Source: Eumeta japonica
Lineage: Eukaryota; Arthropoda; Insecta; Lepidoptera; Psychidae
Direction: 5' to 3'
DNA length: 64,000 nucleotides
NCBI GenBank assembly: GCA_005406025.1
Contig: BGZK01000003.1
Location: 1,116,001 to 1,180,000 of the forward strand
Shown here: positions 49,241 to 60,720 of the stretch, one piece after another
How positions within the stretch are numbered: position 1 is the stretch's first letter
How the letters are laid out: every line of letters begins with the position of its first letter
Position numbers and translations under genes: made by a program
Notes under the pieces: model-generated
Told to the model about the DNA's origin: nothing
What the model saw: only the letters and a program-made list of their open reading frames with translations
Database searches by the model: none

Positions 49241-49967
49241 CCTGTTTTACAGCAAATTTAACGACCCTAGAAATACTACAACCTCTGCGTGTTTTTGATA
49301 AATCCGTCACGTCGTAACATTGGAACAGAGATCGGGTAAATTTGAATATTTGAAACACTACTCAATGTGTTTACAATATAAAATATAGTCAATTTATAAT
49401 ATAGCAAAACCACATTGAAACAATTATTTTTAATTCGTAATATTTATATTGCTCTTTTATTTCTGCGATAAAGGCACTAATAGCTCTTGAGCACAAACTC
49501 AAAAACCAATAAGCATTGTTACAAACTTTTGTAATACGTCAAAAGTTATCAAGTAGACATAGCTACATGCCTAAAATAGATTTGCTCGTCTATAGGTAAA
49601 ATAATATGCTTCTCACATTCGTGTGAGAGCGCGTGTACGCGTTCATACGACGCGTGCTTGCGTCAGACGGGTTTTGGCAACGGAAACCGCCTTCGGCATC
49701 GCTCTGTGCAGGCATTTTTCTAGATGATGATAAAAAATTGGTTTTCGTCATAATCCGCGTCACATCTGAATCTATTCCTCACCTCATACGTCACTTTATG
49801 AATAAAACACTTTGTGTTTCGTGAATCGTCAGAAATAGGGTTCGACCATTGTTTCAGTAGTTAAAGGTTAAATTCGAAGTATATTGTAACTTACTAAATA
49901 GAGTACACTATTAGTTCAGCCCTGAACAAAGTCCTGGCGAGTCCTCGTCAAATGCATCTAATTTATG
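49241..49967. other. Mostly AT-rich, with a CG-containing patch
   Basis: At 49620-49700 the sequence is CG-rich (GCGCGTGTACGCGTTCATAC) and open on both strands for 40-63 codons. I see no family and do not call a gene. Confidence 0.35.
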
Positions 49968-49970
49968 ACG

Positions 49971-50018
49971 CTGGTTATGACCAAGTTATAGTTATGACCA
50001 GGCTGGTTATGACTAGGC
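49971..50018 (+). repeat. Three short direct repeats
   Basis: GGTTATGACCA, AGTTATGACCA and GGTTATGACTA start at 49973, 49990 and 50005, a period of 15-17 bp. Confidence 0.7.
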
Positions 50019-50278
50019 ATGCCTAATAATGGTTACTCAATCTGAGTTCGAAACATTTTCTCTTAATGTATAGTTTACCATATTTTCGTTTGTCCAGATA
50101 GGTTAGCACAACTACGGTAGCCAGTTATGTTAAGTTGAAACGGTCGAGCCCGTATCGTTCCAACGTCAAAATCACTTCAGTCGAGGACGCGCACGGCAGA
50201 AACTCTCATCTTACGTGATAGGGTGGATTGTGATGTCACAACGTTACCGCTTCGATCGTTTAAAGCAAGTATGTGCAA

Positions 50279-50460
50279 TCTTTGACATGTTGTGGGCCAA
50301 ACTTTAGTGTGCAAATATGTTCGCGGGCCGCGTTCAAAAGTAGGTGCATTTGAAAGGAGTGTTCATAATTTTTAACGATAGATATCATGAAATTTTTCAA
50401 AATGTATCGCGGGTCGGATCAAATTTTACAGCGGGCCGGCTGTTGCCCACATATGGTTTA
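50279..50460. mobile_element. GCGGGCC-type transposon relic (possibly hAT)
   Basis: TTGTGGGCCAAACTTTAG and CGCGGGCCGCGTTCAAA on the left; CGCGGGTCGGATCAAATTTT and GCGGGCCGGCTGTTGCCCAC on the right. Repeated GCGGGCC(G) blocks followed by a TTGCCCAC end resemble terminal regions of hAT elements such as the Zaphod/Tip100 group. No terminal inverted repeat or 8-bp duplication can be shown, so this is tentative. Confidence 0.3.
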
Positions 50461-51660
50461 AAGGTATATAACATTGTTGGTGTACCGATAGCAACTTCGT
50501 TTATAGTGCGAAACACCATTACCCGTCTTCCTCGCAATTTGCGAAGTAGAAACATAGAATAATATTCATGGCGCACAAAGAGTCGTGCTGTGAATTATGC
50601 TCGTCTAATTAACTTTTTGGGGTTATTGTAATAATAAAACTGTCGCAATTTAGCCTAATGTTCATGGCTTAAAAAAATACGTTACGGACAAATAAAGATG
50701 TGGTAAATAATGCATTCGGAGAGACAAAATTCAAAGTTGTAATAAACATCTGATAATAGTAAACGATTTTGATTAATAAATATATTTAAATATAATACAA
50801 TACATATTTCTTTCACATATTGCAATTAAATATTTCATCAAGATAACATATTTACTCACGTAAAATATTGCCCGCTACTTTTTCAACAGTTAGTAACAAT
50901 TTGTTTGTTATGAAATGTCATAGTTGGTAGGTGATATCGTACCAGCCATTTATGTATTAAAAGCAACGGCGGAATGCCATCTACACATGCTATCATCACA
51001 TGACTTTGTCCATCAGATAACTAATGACATTATATATGAAGACTTCAAATCGATTTTTAAATCTCACAAAAGTCTCCATAACTTTGTAATTCCTCAACTA
51101 AAACTGCTCATATTCTAACTTAAAAATCTTATTTATCTTTACTCCTATATCATATTTCATAAAGGTCTTTTCAGCAATACTCAAATTATCGTCCAACAAA
51201 TATTCAAACTTGCAACGCCAAAGCTGATTTGATTGTGATGATAGTGAATTTTTACACTTGTATTATTTTACTATTTGCAGCATTCAGAAAATTTTATAAA
51301 ATTACCTCATTATGTATTAAAGTAATTTTCATTAAGTGCGTTAATTGCAGTTCATATCACTGCATTGCTATGTACTAACCGGCATTTAGCTGACACAGGG
51401 AGAGACTGTTAATGGAGCATCAAAATTTAAGTAATTTCTTTGAGTAAGATTGTAAATGTTTTAGCTTGAGTATATAAAATGACCCTACTTACCCTAGTTT
51501 AAATTTAGAACTCCCTGCATAGCCTCTTTTTTATTCAATAGCATGCATTATCATTAAATAGTGCAAGAAATATTGCAAGGAGTTACCTTCCTATATGTTT
51601 ACAAAATAAGAAAAAGTAGATATATGTATTCCATCAACCATCTGATACATAGTACAAGCT
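50461..51660. other. AT-rich unique sequence
   Basis: Nothing recognised over 1.2 kb. Confidence 0.4.
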
Positions 51661-51661
51661 T

Positions 51662-51681
51662 CGTGCGTGCGTGCGTGCGTG
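51662..51681. repeat. (GTGC)n microsatellite
   Basis: Five CGTG units. Confidence 0.9.
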
Positions 51682-51735
51682 GGAGTCCACAAATAAAATT
51701 AACAAAATATATTATAAAGAAATTACTATAATATA

Positions 51736-51975
51736 CTAGCTACGCCCGCGGCTCTACTGGTGTAAACTTCAGAATTATTTTTTAGATTTTTTTTTTTAAT
51801 AAAATAGTATTTTACTCAGGTTTGTTATTTATGGCATAAATAATAATAAGACAAATATTTTTTAATTCGAATGTAGTTTTAGGTAATTTAGGTATTCTGT
51901 ACATTTTTTTGTTTCAAAACTTGAAAAAGTATATATTATTTATATCAAATCCTCTTTGTATATGACATTCCCAGT
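51736..51975 (-). repeat. Interspersed repeat end (ACTAGCT..CCCGCGGCT)
   Basis: ACTAGCTACGCCCGCGGCTC at 51738-51757 is the reverse complement of the GCGGGC...AGCTAGT end seen on several lepidopteran-type repeats (compare 29636-29815 and 54995-55145). The extent beyond the first 40 bp is unclear. Confidence 0.45.
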
Positions 51976-52645
51976 TTTCAGGGTTCCGAGCGAAAACGGT
52001 AAAACCGAAACCCTTATAGTTTCGTCATATCCGTCCGTCCGTCCATCCATCCGTATATTACACAGGCATTTTATTCAAAACTATATTAATGAAATTTATA
52101 GAGTAGGTGTCTTGTGTTAGTTGATACTTAGTTTGGTGGTTGAATAACAAAAATAAATATTTCTAAGGGGGCTCGCCATACACGTAACAGAACCTGAAAA
52201 AAAATTTTTTCGCTCCGAAAGTTGAAGACATTGTGTCCCTTTCCTCTATGTTCTAAACCATATATCCCAAAAATATAAAAAATAACAAAGGTAACGCTTA
52301 ATAAATATATCAACGAAAATTATTTTGAACATAGTCAGATATACTATTTTTGAGTGTTTGCCGGAAATCTGCGCTTCTCACCAAAAGGACAGAAGACCCA
52401 TGAAGATACGCTCTTTTGCTGATGCACTGTAGTTTACACTATTTTGATAGTGACAGTCGACATGCCTACTTATTTTTCTAGGTATACCGAACATAAGTAC
52501 TTATAAGTATTCTGTGTGGGAAATATGGAAAAAGTGTGACAACGTACTTTTTTATCTGTAATGTATTTCTTTGTAGTAATGGCTTCGAAACCCTATAACG
52601 AGCATGGTCCGACATGCTTTTAGCCAGTTTTTTTTAATGGGCGTA
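51976..52645 (+). repeat. GGGTTCCG-type interspersed repeat, copy 3 (near full length)
   Basis: It starts TTTTCAGGGTTCCGAGCG, continues AAACCCTTATAGTTTCGTCA, a (CCGT)n/(CCAT)n microsatellite (52031-52054), AAGGGGGCTCGCCATACACG, CCGAAAGTTGAAGAC, CTTTGTAGTAATGGCTTCG, and ends AACCCTATAACGAGCATGGT then CCGACATGCTTTTAGCCAGT with a T run. The end block is a diverged AACCCT...GTCCGAC...GCC(G)GTTTTTT terminus. GGGTTCCG and CGAAACCC near the two ends are inverted relative to each other. I know this family as abundant in Lepidoptera; its class is unclear to me. Confidence 0.75.
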
Positions 52646-53770
52646 CGTCGATATTCCGCCGTCGACAGCTGGGTGTTATTTCAAAGACAAGCATGCTTGT
52701 TGTGGATCATCCTTAGAAGAGACATAAGCTATTGAAGAATTTTTTCATAGATCTTTTTAATATTTACAATTACTTATTATTATTACTACAATAATTCCTT
52801 GAATTACTCAGCGCACCCCCTTTACGTACCCCAAAAGCGTAAATTGCCAACTCGATTCACCATTATCATCATTGCTTATTTGGTATGTTACTTTATTAAC
52901 GAAATTTACAAACGAACGGTTAACAAAATGTTTTTTTATAACTTAGCCAGATAACATAGTTATGAATTAAAATAAAACAGAAATCGGATAAGTGATTCTC
53001 GCGTGAAAAAGACATAAACGGACAGAGAGACAAACAGAGAAACGTTGAGATTTGTAATATGTATCGATGTAAACTTTTCGATTTACATCAATTAATATTG
53101 TCTTTCACACACTTTATTTGTTCGCTATATATTGTACGTTGTAGAAGATTACATTTCAAAACGGCGACAATGTAAATCGTTTCATTTTTCCTATAGTCAA
53201 TGCTGAACATTAGCAAATAGTTAAAAATGAATGCATGTAAACTTATCGGCAAATATAATTAGTATATCAATTATATATCAATGGTAATGACACACACAAA
53301 AATAAAATTTCATATTACTGTTCTGATTTTTATGGATATATAAATGCATATTTTTTATGGATATATGGACACTTAAAGAGAAAATTAAAATAACCTTTTT
53401 GTTTGTAAACCGATCGTAATTAAATAAAAACTAAATGTTATGGGAAGCTTACCACAATGCTTCAGTGAAAACCACATTCGAATCGGTTAAGCTGATTCTG
53501 AAAATAGCGTGCACAAACACACAGACAAACAGACAAAAATTCAAAAAACTATTTTTTTTTTGGCCTCAGTAAAATAAGTATAACGTGTACAAACTGTTTT
53601 TTAAAAGAATATTTAATGTTCAGACACTGCTCGTTTACGATTATTATACGTATAGAATTTACGAGATACATTAAACTAATGCTCGGTAATTTTCATTGTA
53701 AAAAATAAACGTTTTTTCAATTCTTCGATTAGAATTTCAAGTAAAGTATTGGGACATAAATAAGTAAATT
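52646..53770. other. AT-rich sequence with two worn repeat 3' ends
   Basis: 52975-53050 (AAATCGGATAAGTGATTCTC, then GACAGAGAGACAAACAGAG) and 53455-53560 (TCGAATCGGTTAAGCTGATT, GCGTGCACAAACACACAGAC, an AAACTATTTTTTTT run) resemble the 'AATCGGTTAAG...ACAGACAGAC' 3' parts of lepidopteran-type SINE/LINE repeats. No gene. Confidence 0.4.
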
Positions 53771-53774
53771 TAAC

Positions 53775-53885
53775 ATAATACAAACATAGTATGGTATATT
53801 TATTGTGTAACATAATACAAATATATTTATGTATTATATATAAAATGAAATTTTAATTTTAGATATATATAATACAAATATACTT
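53775..53885 (+). repeat. Direct repeats of (A)CATAATACAAATATA
   Basis: AACATAATACAAACATA, AACATAATACAAATATA and ATATAATACAAATATA start at about 53773, 53810 and 53867. Confidence 0.6.
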
Positions 53886-54550
53886 TGATATATTTTTATA
53901 ATAGATAAAAAGGAAATTTCTTGTCGATCGTAATTTTACAAGTATCCTCGAATTTTATTATCCTCTGAACAACCTACAAGAATTTGCGTAGAACAAAAAA
54001 AAACCGGTTCTGTTAAAATATGCTCAGATTTTATGTGATCAACTACCGATGGCACTATACGTATTGTTATCTAATTGAAAATTTATTGTTGATAATTAAC
54101 ACAAGCAACTTTTCTCCTGGGAAGTTATTATAATTTTTGCACGGCGAATCCAAAAGACGACGAGGAAAGCTCAATTGCACAAGTACTCGCATTTAACGAG
54201 CGTCATTGTCTAATGCAATAACAACTTGTAGAACAGACGACTTTACATGCTCACTAGTGCTTTTGAATTTTGATCTGAATTGAAAATAAAAACTCATGAA
54301 TCAATTCGCAAGAAATGATGATGTTACTACAAATAGAAGTTGCTTTAAAATTCAAAAGCCAAGCGCTGGCCATTCGAGTACAACCACTTTCTGTATGTAT
54401 AATAATAAATAATCGCATAAAAACAAAAATGATGCTAGTTTAACGTTCATCGTAAACAGTTCATAAGCATAAACGATACAGAAGGCGATAATATTACAAT
54501 GTAATCGATGTGCATCCCAGCGGAATAATCGTTAATATGCGACTAATGCA
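53886..54550. other. AT-rich spacer
   Basis: Nothing recognised. Confidence 0.35.
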
Positions 54551-54559
54551 GATTTATCC

Positions 54560-54800
54560 CCAAAAATCATGGCAAAGTAACCTGTTCAGTGCGTCGACTA
54601 AAATCGGTCGCATCCAATAGGTGTTTGGAGTCAGTCGAATGGCGTCATTGTGCGATCCGATTAGTCTGATTATAGCGGGACGGTTTCCGATCTGATATTG
54701 ACGCGGGATCATAATCCACGTCCGGCGCCGCCCGTCCGAGAAATTGTTAATTAAACGGACGGCGCAATGGCGTCCATCAACTGGGCTCAGTGGGACAAAG
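54560..54800. promoter_or_regulatory. Possible conserved non-coding block with homeodomain-like sites
   Basis: A GC-moderate, non-repeat, non-coding block. It contains GATCCGATTAGTCTGATTAT (two GATTA cores), GTTAATTAAAC (TAAT cores) and a hairpin at 54732-54762 in which CCGTCCG and CGGACGG enclose the TTAATTAA word. CCAATAG and CCGGCGCCGCC occur nearby. Clustered homeodomain-type cores in unique sequence suggest an enhancer; conservation cannot be tested here. Confidence 0.35.
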
Positions 54801-54994
54801 CGATTTTCAAACTTGACGGTTGTCGGAATGACTAAACTTAATTCGTATATAAATTCATAATAAAATTAGAGTAGACGTCTCCTTAAACGACAAAAGTTCA
54901 ATATCTAACCTGCGCAACATATTTGCAATGAACGGTTCACGACGTTAGGTCCGGTTCTGAATATTTAAGTTGTTCATATTTATAAGCAAACACG

Positions 54995-55145
54995 TATGCG
55001 TTACTAACTTTTGCCAATGGATCCGTCCGCGTGGATATAGAACCTTGACCGAAGTCTCTATTAAAACCCCTGCTCAGATCCTGACCTCATTTCCAATCTC
55101 TACCTTGATCCTATTCCCGATTTCAGTCCCTCTCCCTTTTAGTTC
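54995..55145 (-). repeat. Composite interspersed repeat with hexamer array, copy 3
   Basis: Minus sense: a degenerate 6-bp array (about 55145-55041, consensus GRRAYC; on the plus strand GATCCT GACCTC ATTTCC AATCTC TACCTT GATCCT ATTCCC GATTTC), followed by TATATCCACGCGGACGGATC and TTGGCAAAAGTTAGTAAC, the worn form of the ...CACGCGGACG..GGGCAAAAGCTAGT end. Confidence 0.65.
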
Positions 55146-55880
55146 CTCTCACTCTCTTCCTCTAAATATTTTACTTCATATGTCTCTCCCCCTCTACTGC
55201 TTCACCCTTCCCACTCCCTAGGTCTCTCTGTCACAAGTCTGCCCGCTTTTGGGATCTCATTATATTGACGCATCTTACCCTCGCAATACCGTCATACACC
55301 GCCAATACTATATGATATAAAATTGGACATTTTTTTGTTTTAGCGAGTCAAACCTCATATTTTTTAGAAATTAGATTTTAAGTTGATTAAATGACTCGTG
55401 AGATGCGCGTTGAAGCAGACAAACAGAGAAAAATAAAAATAAAAACTTTGCATTCTATCAATTATTCTTCGACGACTTATTTATTTTTTTTGAGAAAAAT
55501 AATTTATGTACAGACACAAACTCTATGCTTTTATTTATATATACAGATAATACGAAAAAAATATTTAGTAATAAAGAATGTACCAATACCATTATTAGTT
55601 TCATTGCGGTCAATATCGTTTCAAATTATGTATATAATAATTTGCTTATGACATTTCAAATTATTTGTAACTTCGTTTATTTATCTGATTTTTTTAACGA
55701 TATTGTACATGAAACAGAAACACATTCATAATCCATAGTGTTACTAAATTAACTAACTATGACCTCAAAAGTAATGTTACGTATGATTTCTTTGTGTCAT
55801 GTTACATACTATAAAGAAGGAATAACACAACCCTTTTAAGATTCTCATAATTTGAAACTAATACCATCAATTCGTAGAGG
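55146..55880. other. AT-rich spacer
   Basis: A pyrimidine-rich stretch (55120-55260) is followed by AT-rich DNA. Overlapping frames of 86 and 68 codons at 55391-55731 lack any family feature. Confidence 0.35.
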
Positions 55881-55893
55881 GTATAAAGCGAAA

Positions 55894-55991
55894 CGCGGAC
55901 TAAAAAGTCTGCTTAGGAGTACCGGAGTATCGGCGTACTCGTACCACACCTCCACACAGATTCAAAATATTGAATGTGTGTGGAGGTGTGG
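55894..55991 (+). repeat. Three consecutive hairpins before the long LINE copy
   Basis: (1) GCGGACT and AGTCTGC around AAAA (about 55895-55912). (2) GAGTAC (55917-55922) and GTACTC (55935-55940). (3) CCACACCTCCACACA (55944-55958) pairs perfectly with 55977-55991, and the enclosed ATTCAA/TTGAAT adds six more pairs around an AATA loop, giving 21 pairs with a single G-G mismatch. TATAAAGCG lies just upstream at about 55882. Confidence 0.8.
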
Positions 55992-55994
55992 ATG

Positions 55995-58600
55995 ATAAAA
56001 TTGATGATGTCGACAAACTGAATGAGACGAAAAGGAAAGGTAGTGGTGGAGCCATCGAATACGGATCCTTCAAAGCTAAATTGGTCTGGCGTTGACCAGA
56101 GCCAACGAGGATGTCCGGCTATTGGCTTTATCCTATAAGCAAGTTTGTCTAAATTTGTAAACGGTTTCGAATATGAAAACGCAAGACTCGTCTAGCTCGG
56201 AGTTAAAAATGGACTACCACGGATTTTTGCTTTAGGCGTATACGCTTAAAATAAAAATGCGTGCCGAAGAACCGAGAAGTTTTGGATTAACGTAAAGGAC
56301 CTATTAGTGAATATGACAACAACAAAAAGATGGCAAAGTAAGATGATTTTTACTGCTGGATGGATGCACAGAGAGATGGATATGAATAGGTCTTAGGTAA
56401 ATTCGGAGATTGAAAGAGTGAATGAGAATGGTGGTTATCTTCGCTTAATGTGTCAAGAGTAGCTTGTGTGTGGCAAACTCTACGTTTGACCACAGAAGGA
56501 TATACTCATATGCTTGATGGAGATGAGAACATAAAAGTATGATAGCTTGTATAATTGTGACGTTGGCACAACCGCTTCTTAGCTATCTGTCGAATTGATT
56601 ATCTATGCCAAAGTTGGCGACATCATGCGAAAATAGTGATTACGGAGCTAGGATGAATAAAAGTAAGTAAGCTTCACGATCAAAAATATGAGTATGTACA
56701 GCGATTTAACGATAGTTTGTGTGAAATTAAACGTATGAATGGACCAGACAAAATCTGTTTTAGTAAACGAAACAAAAAAGTATGTCGAGAAAACAAGAAA
56801 ACAAGTGTTAGTAAGTAAAATAATGAATAATATAAGTAAGATAAACAATTAGTGAAAAGAAGGAAGTCTGGCTGGATTCATTGTCTGCAAAAGCCAACCA
56901 CAGAGTCCAATGAAAGATAGTTTGATATATAAGCTAAAAGAAGCTAAAAGTAATTATAACAATCCAAAAATGAAAGCTAAAGAATGCGTAAAAAGAAGTA
57001 GGAATGAAATAAAAAACTTTAACACAGGATATTATCGGATAATTTCTAAATCTTTTCTTGAGTTTGGTAAAAAAGGCCTGAAATAATTCTAGGTCATCAT
57101 ATACAAATGTGATAGAGACGTTAATTGGTATTTACTGAATGAAGAAAATCACGTGAAAAATCGTTGGGAAGAATTATTTCGAAAGTGTCTTTGCACGTGA
57201 GGATACAGTCGCAGATAATAATGTGACTATAACTAAATATATTATTGATGATTAAAATTACAATGATATTACAGTGGATAAAATTATGAAAACACTAAAA
57301 CATTTGAAAGCTGGAAAAGCTGCCGGATACAATAGGGTTTCATCACAGATGCTGAGGGAGTGTGGGGGTATAGTGACAAGCCTGCTGTATCAGCTCTTCA
57401 AAAAATGCTAGAAAAGCATAATCAATGACTGGCACAAAGCTGTCACTGTACCCTTCTACAAAGAAAAACACTCACGGAAGTTTTGCACGAATTACCGTCT
57501 TATTAGCCTTTTCAGCGTCATTGACAAACTGTATGTGAAAATCATTATTGAAACATTTTGAATGAAACTGAAAATAAGATCTAAGAATTACAAGTGAGAT
57601 TTCGAAAAGAATGGGGTAAACGGGCCAAGTTTTTTCTCTGCGAAACATTACGAAAAAAAATTTTGGCTGAGGGCCAAAAGGTTTTCTTTATCTTCGTAAA
57701 TGTGGAAAAACTTATGATAGAATAACAAGAAATAATCTATGGAAAACCCTATTCATACACGGTGTGAGAAGCGGATTGATACAGGTACTGCTATTCCTAT
57801 ACAGGGGCTCCAGTGCATGCGTCACAATAAATGAGGCATACACTTACTGGTCTGACATCCGCACAGATGTCAGACAGGGATGTGTAGCTTCACCGTCGCT
57901 ATTCAATCTATTCATGAATAATTGTTTACATAATCTGAAAGAGTGCTAGTGTAGACTAATAATGGATTAGCTCTCTGTCAAATGCTTCTTGTATGCCGAT
58001 GACCAAGTCATCCTTGCACTGACGGCATGCGAGCTGCAGGAAATGGTAAATAAAATGCACAATTCTATTCAGAAAAAAGTATTAAAGTAAATTTCAGTAA
58101 GACTAAGGTGTTGGTGTTTGAAAGAAGCGAAAGCCCGATTGAAAGCGATATATATTTAGAAGGTAAGAATGTCAAATAATTGAAAGAGTCTGTATATTTG
58201 GATAGTCTGTTTAGAAGAAATGGTAAACATGATAGATATATCTAAAGGAGAATGAATGCGGGAAATAAAGTAAATGGGGCCTTGCTTACTATTAGAAATT
58301 GTTAAAGTGTCTCATGCAAGTGCGTTTGACTATCTATAATGGGATCTGATGTCTATGCTTATGTACTACTACTAAGCGTAGAGATAGAAAGTTGGGTATG
58401 GCAAGAGAAAATTGAAAGTAGAATAATTGCGACACGAATACGATATCTTCGTAATATGTGTGGAGTGTCACTGAAAGACAGACGTAGAAACAACAGTGAA
58501 GTCAGAGAGCGGTGTGTTTTGAAGAAAGGTGTAGTAACTTGAGTAGGAAAAGGTATGTTGCGGTGGTTTAGCCATCTTGGAAAGGCTATTGGAAATGGAA
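55995..58600 (+). pseudogene. RTE-like LINE, longest copy (endonuclease + reverse transcriptase), decayed
   Basis: Copy 5 keeps both enzymatic regions. Endonuclease: KRKGSGGAIEYGSFKA, WSGVDQSQRGCPAIGFIL, RIFALGVYA (about 56025-56240), DRDGYE-like and GKFGD-type pieces near 56370-56410, NENGGYL, FDHRRIYSYAW, SMIACIIV (about 56420-56560). RT: TLKHLKAGKAAGYNRVSSQM (about 57290-57350), RECGGIVTSLLYQLFKKC, INDWHKAVTVPFY, NYRLISLFSVIDKLY, VRSGLIQVLLFLYRGSSACV and DVRQGCVASPSLFNLFMN in a 61-codon frame (57764-57949), CLLYADDQVILALTACELQE with YADD at 57992-58003. C-terminal part: VFERSES near 58115, DVYAYVLLLSVEIESWVW, NMCGVSLKDRRRNNSEVRER, LRWFSHLGKA, ending near 58600 without the KDxT block of other copies. 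Many stops and shifts; inactive. Confidence 0.9.
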
Positions 58601-58639
58601 ATTGAAAATGGAAACGTGTAACGGCTATTTCTGTACGGT

Positions 58640-59005
58640 GGCGTAAGCCCGCACCTCAAATTTCTTGTACAGTTGCCTCAAAAAACCAATTTTTTTGTAG
58701 TGTGTGGGCAAAATGATAGACAGAGTTTTCAGATGATCAAACTTTTGATGTGAAACATCTATAGGCGCAGAGTAAACCGGATTGTTGGCGTGGCGACGCT
58801 TGTCGTGGCGACGAGTTGCCACGCTATATAATGGTATATATATAGTCAAAATGTATACCGTAGTAAACAACACCATCGAACCGAGTGAGAAGAGAGTCCT
58901 ACAGTCGCTTGCGCATGGCGACGCGTCGCCACATCGTACACACTAGTACTTGTGGAATGTATATATCTATAGTGTAGCGTGGCGATCCGTCGCCACACCA
59001 TGTAC
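58640..59005. repeat. Cluster of GGCGAC palindromes (unidentified element)
   Basis: GCGTGGC/GCCACGC arms at 58788-58824 enclose two more GTCG/GGCGACG words. TGGCGACGCGTCGCCA at 58916-58931 is a perfect 16-bp palindrome. GTGGCGATCCGTCGCCAC at 58979-58996 has 7-bp arms and a 4-nt centre. Between them are TATA-rich words (GGTATATATATAG, ATGTATATATCTATAG). The segment starts about where the LINE copy loses its 3' end. Confidence 0.7.
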
Positions 59006-59009
59006 ATTA

Positions 59010-59150
59010 CTATATTTTGATTAATATGATTATATTTTTGATTAATAATTGATTATTAATAATAAATTATTAATTATAATCAATCAATCAAATATTAATT
59101 AATTAATACTGTGATAAACAACTGTCACAGTAATACCGTCACAGAAAACA
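59010..59150. repeat. AT palindrome-rich stretch
   Basis: TTGATTAATAATTGATTATTAATAATAAATTATTAATT-type sequence with many self-complementary words, then ACTGTGA/TCACAGT arms around 59105-59130. Confidence 0.4.
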
Positions 59151-59750
59151 TCGAATATAACTATTATTGAAATCACAAATGAAACGAATTAAGTTGTAGC
59201 AACTTGAAATTAATATTGAATTTTTGTATTTAATGAAAATAAATGTTTATTAAATAAATAATCGTCATTTTCTGTAAAAAATTCGTCATATTAAATTTTT
59301 CCATTATGCTATATTTAGTTCCTGTCGTAATCTTGTCTTTTATGCATATTTCTTGTACTCGATATTTCACATCTGCCAGGCGTCTTGTGAGGGTTTTTTT
59401 CTTTCATTAACATTAAATATAACATTACATAAAATAGTAATCTTATCCGTTAATATCAACACAAGGTGTTGCTAAAATTCATACAACGTCCTACTACAGA
59501 GCGAGTATAGTTCACACGTTAGCCCGATCCGTGCTATTGAAGGATCTGGTAAAATTTCTCAAACACAGTATTTCTATCTTCGTAAAACAAACTGTAAATA
59601 AGTTATACTTTGACTACTACACTCAACAGAGTTGATACAGATCCAAAATTTTAATTTTTGTACGTGTTTGAGAATGTTTCCAAAATATTTCAATAATGAA
59701 AATATATCCATCCGAATTCAAACAGATGAAAATAAAAAATATCCAGTTGA
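59151..59750. other. AT-rich spacer
   Basis: Nothing recognised. Confidence 0.35.
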
Positions 59751-59754
59751 TTTA

Positions 59755-59960
59755 TGACGGATCACGCGGGTCTCCGACGCGTAAAACGCCCGTCAGTTTA
59801 GTTCGGCGTTACAGGACGCCGCGTGCCTTACGTCCGTCACGCGTCGGATCCAGATTGATCCACTTGAATCCGCAGGATTGACGTCTGAAGTAACGCGGAC
59901 GCCGCCCGCCCCAGACGGCGTGATGCGTATTGACGGACAAGTGCGATGGAAAAATTGACT
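59755..59960. promoter_or_regulatory. CpG-rich island with initiator-like site
   Basis: About 200 bp rich in CG (GGACGCCGCGTGCCTTACG, GCGGACGCCGCCCGCCCCAG). GTCAGTTTAGTTCGG has an arthropod initiator match with A at 59795 on the plus strand, but no TATA box or convincing downstream element. Open frames on both strands overlap and look incidental. Confidence 0.35.
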
Positions 59961-60545
59961 CGAAACTCCTTTCAAATACTTCAAAAACAAAAATAAATAA
60001 CAAAAATTAAGAGTGTGTGCCTCAGACCGCACGGCAGAAGTGAAAATTTCATTGGCAATCGCAATCAATCAATATATATTAATCGTAAATGATATTATGT
60101 ATTAGGTAGTATTATTGTGGAACGTGTTCGTAGAATAAATGAGAAACAAGTCGGAAATTAAAATCAAATTATTTATTTTCGTTATCGCATTCTACGAAGG
60201 ATATAATAGGTTTGTGATAATTAAAATAAGAAATAAATACTTTAGATTGAATTTTACTTATTATCTAGAAAAAAACTCCATCAATTGTACTTCCGTATTT
60301 TGTTGTACTTTCATTTTTATTCCTTGACATATTTAAATTACCTATACTACGATCGAATCACTCTTTATAATAACAATAACAATAATTACAATTTTTATAA
60401 TGTTTTTTCAATATAATAATATTAGCACGATAAACCGCTAACAACACACACTAACCTTACAATGTAAACCAAATAAATGTTAAAATAATTATTATTGCGT
60501 ACCAATAATAGGTACTAAATTAATAAAGACAATTATTACGTGTGA
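59961..60545. other. AT-rich spacer
   Basis: Nothing recognised. Confidence 0.35.
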
Positions 60546-60720
60546 ATTGAATATATATACTTAACACAGCGACACAACAGCGAAGAGCAGCTGATTGTCT
60601 TTCTCGCTCGGGTACACTCGGCGGTCCCGACTTCACCCGATCGAGTCTTTCACCTCAGAGCGTGACGGATCAGCCTAACTTACTATCTACAAAAAAATCT
60701 GTGAGCGGTACGCCAAAAGA
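60546..60720 (+). promoter_or_regulatory. Possible TATA promoter and GC-rich leader
   Basis: AATATATATACTTAACAC at 60549 is followed about 30 bp on by CAGCGACACAACAGCGAAGAG and then a GC-rich, CG-containing stretch up to 60665 (CTCGCTCGGGTACACTCGG). TCT|GTGAGC near 60700 is a possible splice donor. On the other strand GTAAGTTAGG near 60677 is also donor-like, so direction is uncertain. Confidence 0.3.

Noticed and set aside
49633..49824. 63-codon plus-strand frame and a shorter minus-strand frame with an acceptor-like start
   Set aside because: Neither strand gives a recognisable protein and both are open, which points to local GC content instead of coding.
51662..51681. CRISPR-like or other patterned array
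   Set aside because: It is a plain GTGC microsatellite. No spacer-repeat structure exists anywhere in the window, as expected for a eukaryote.
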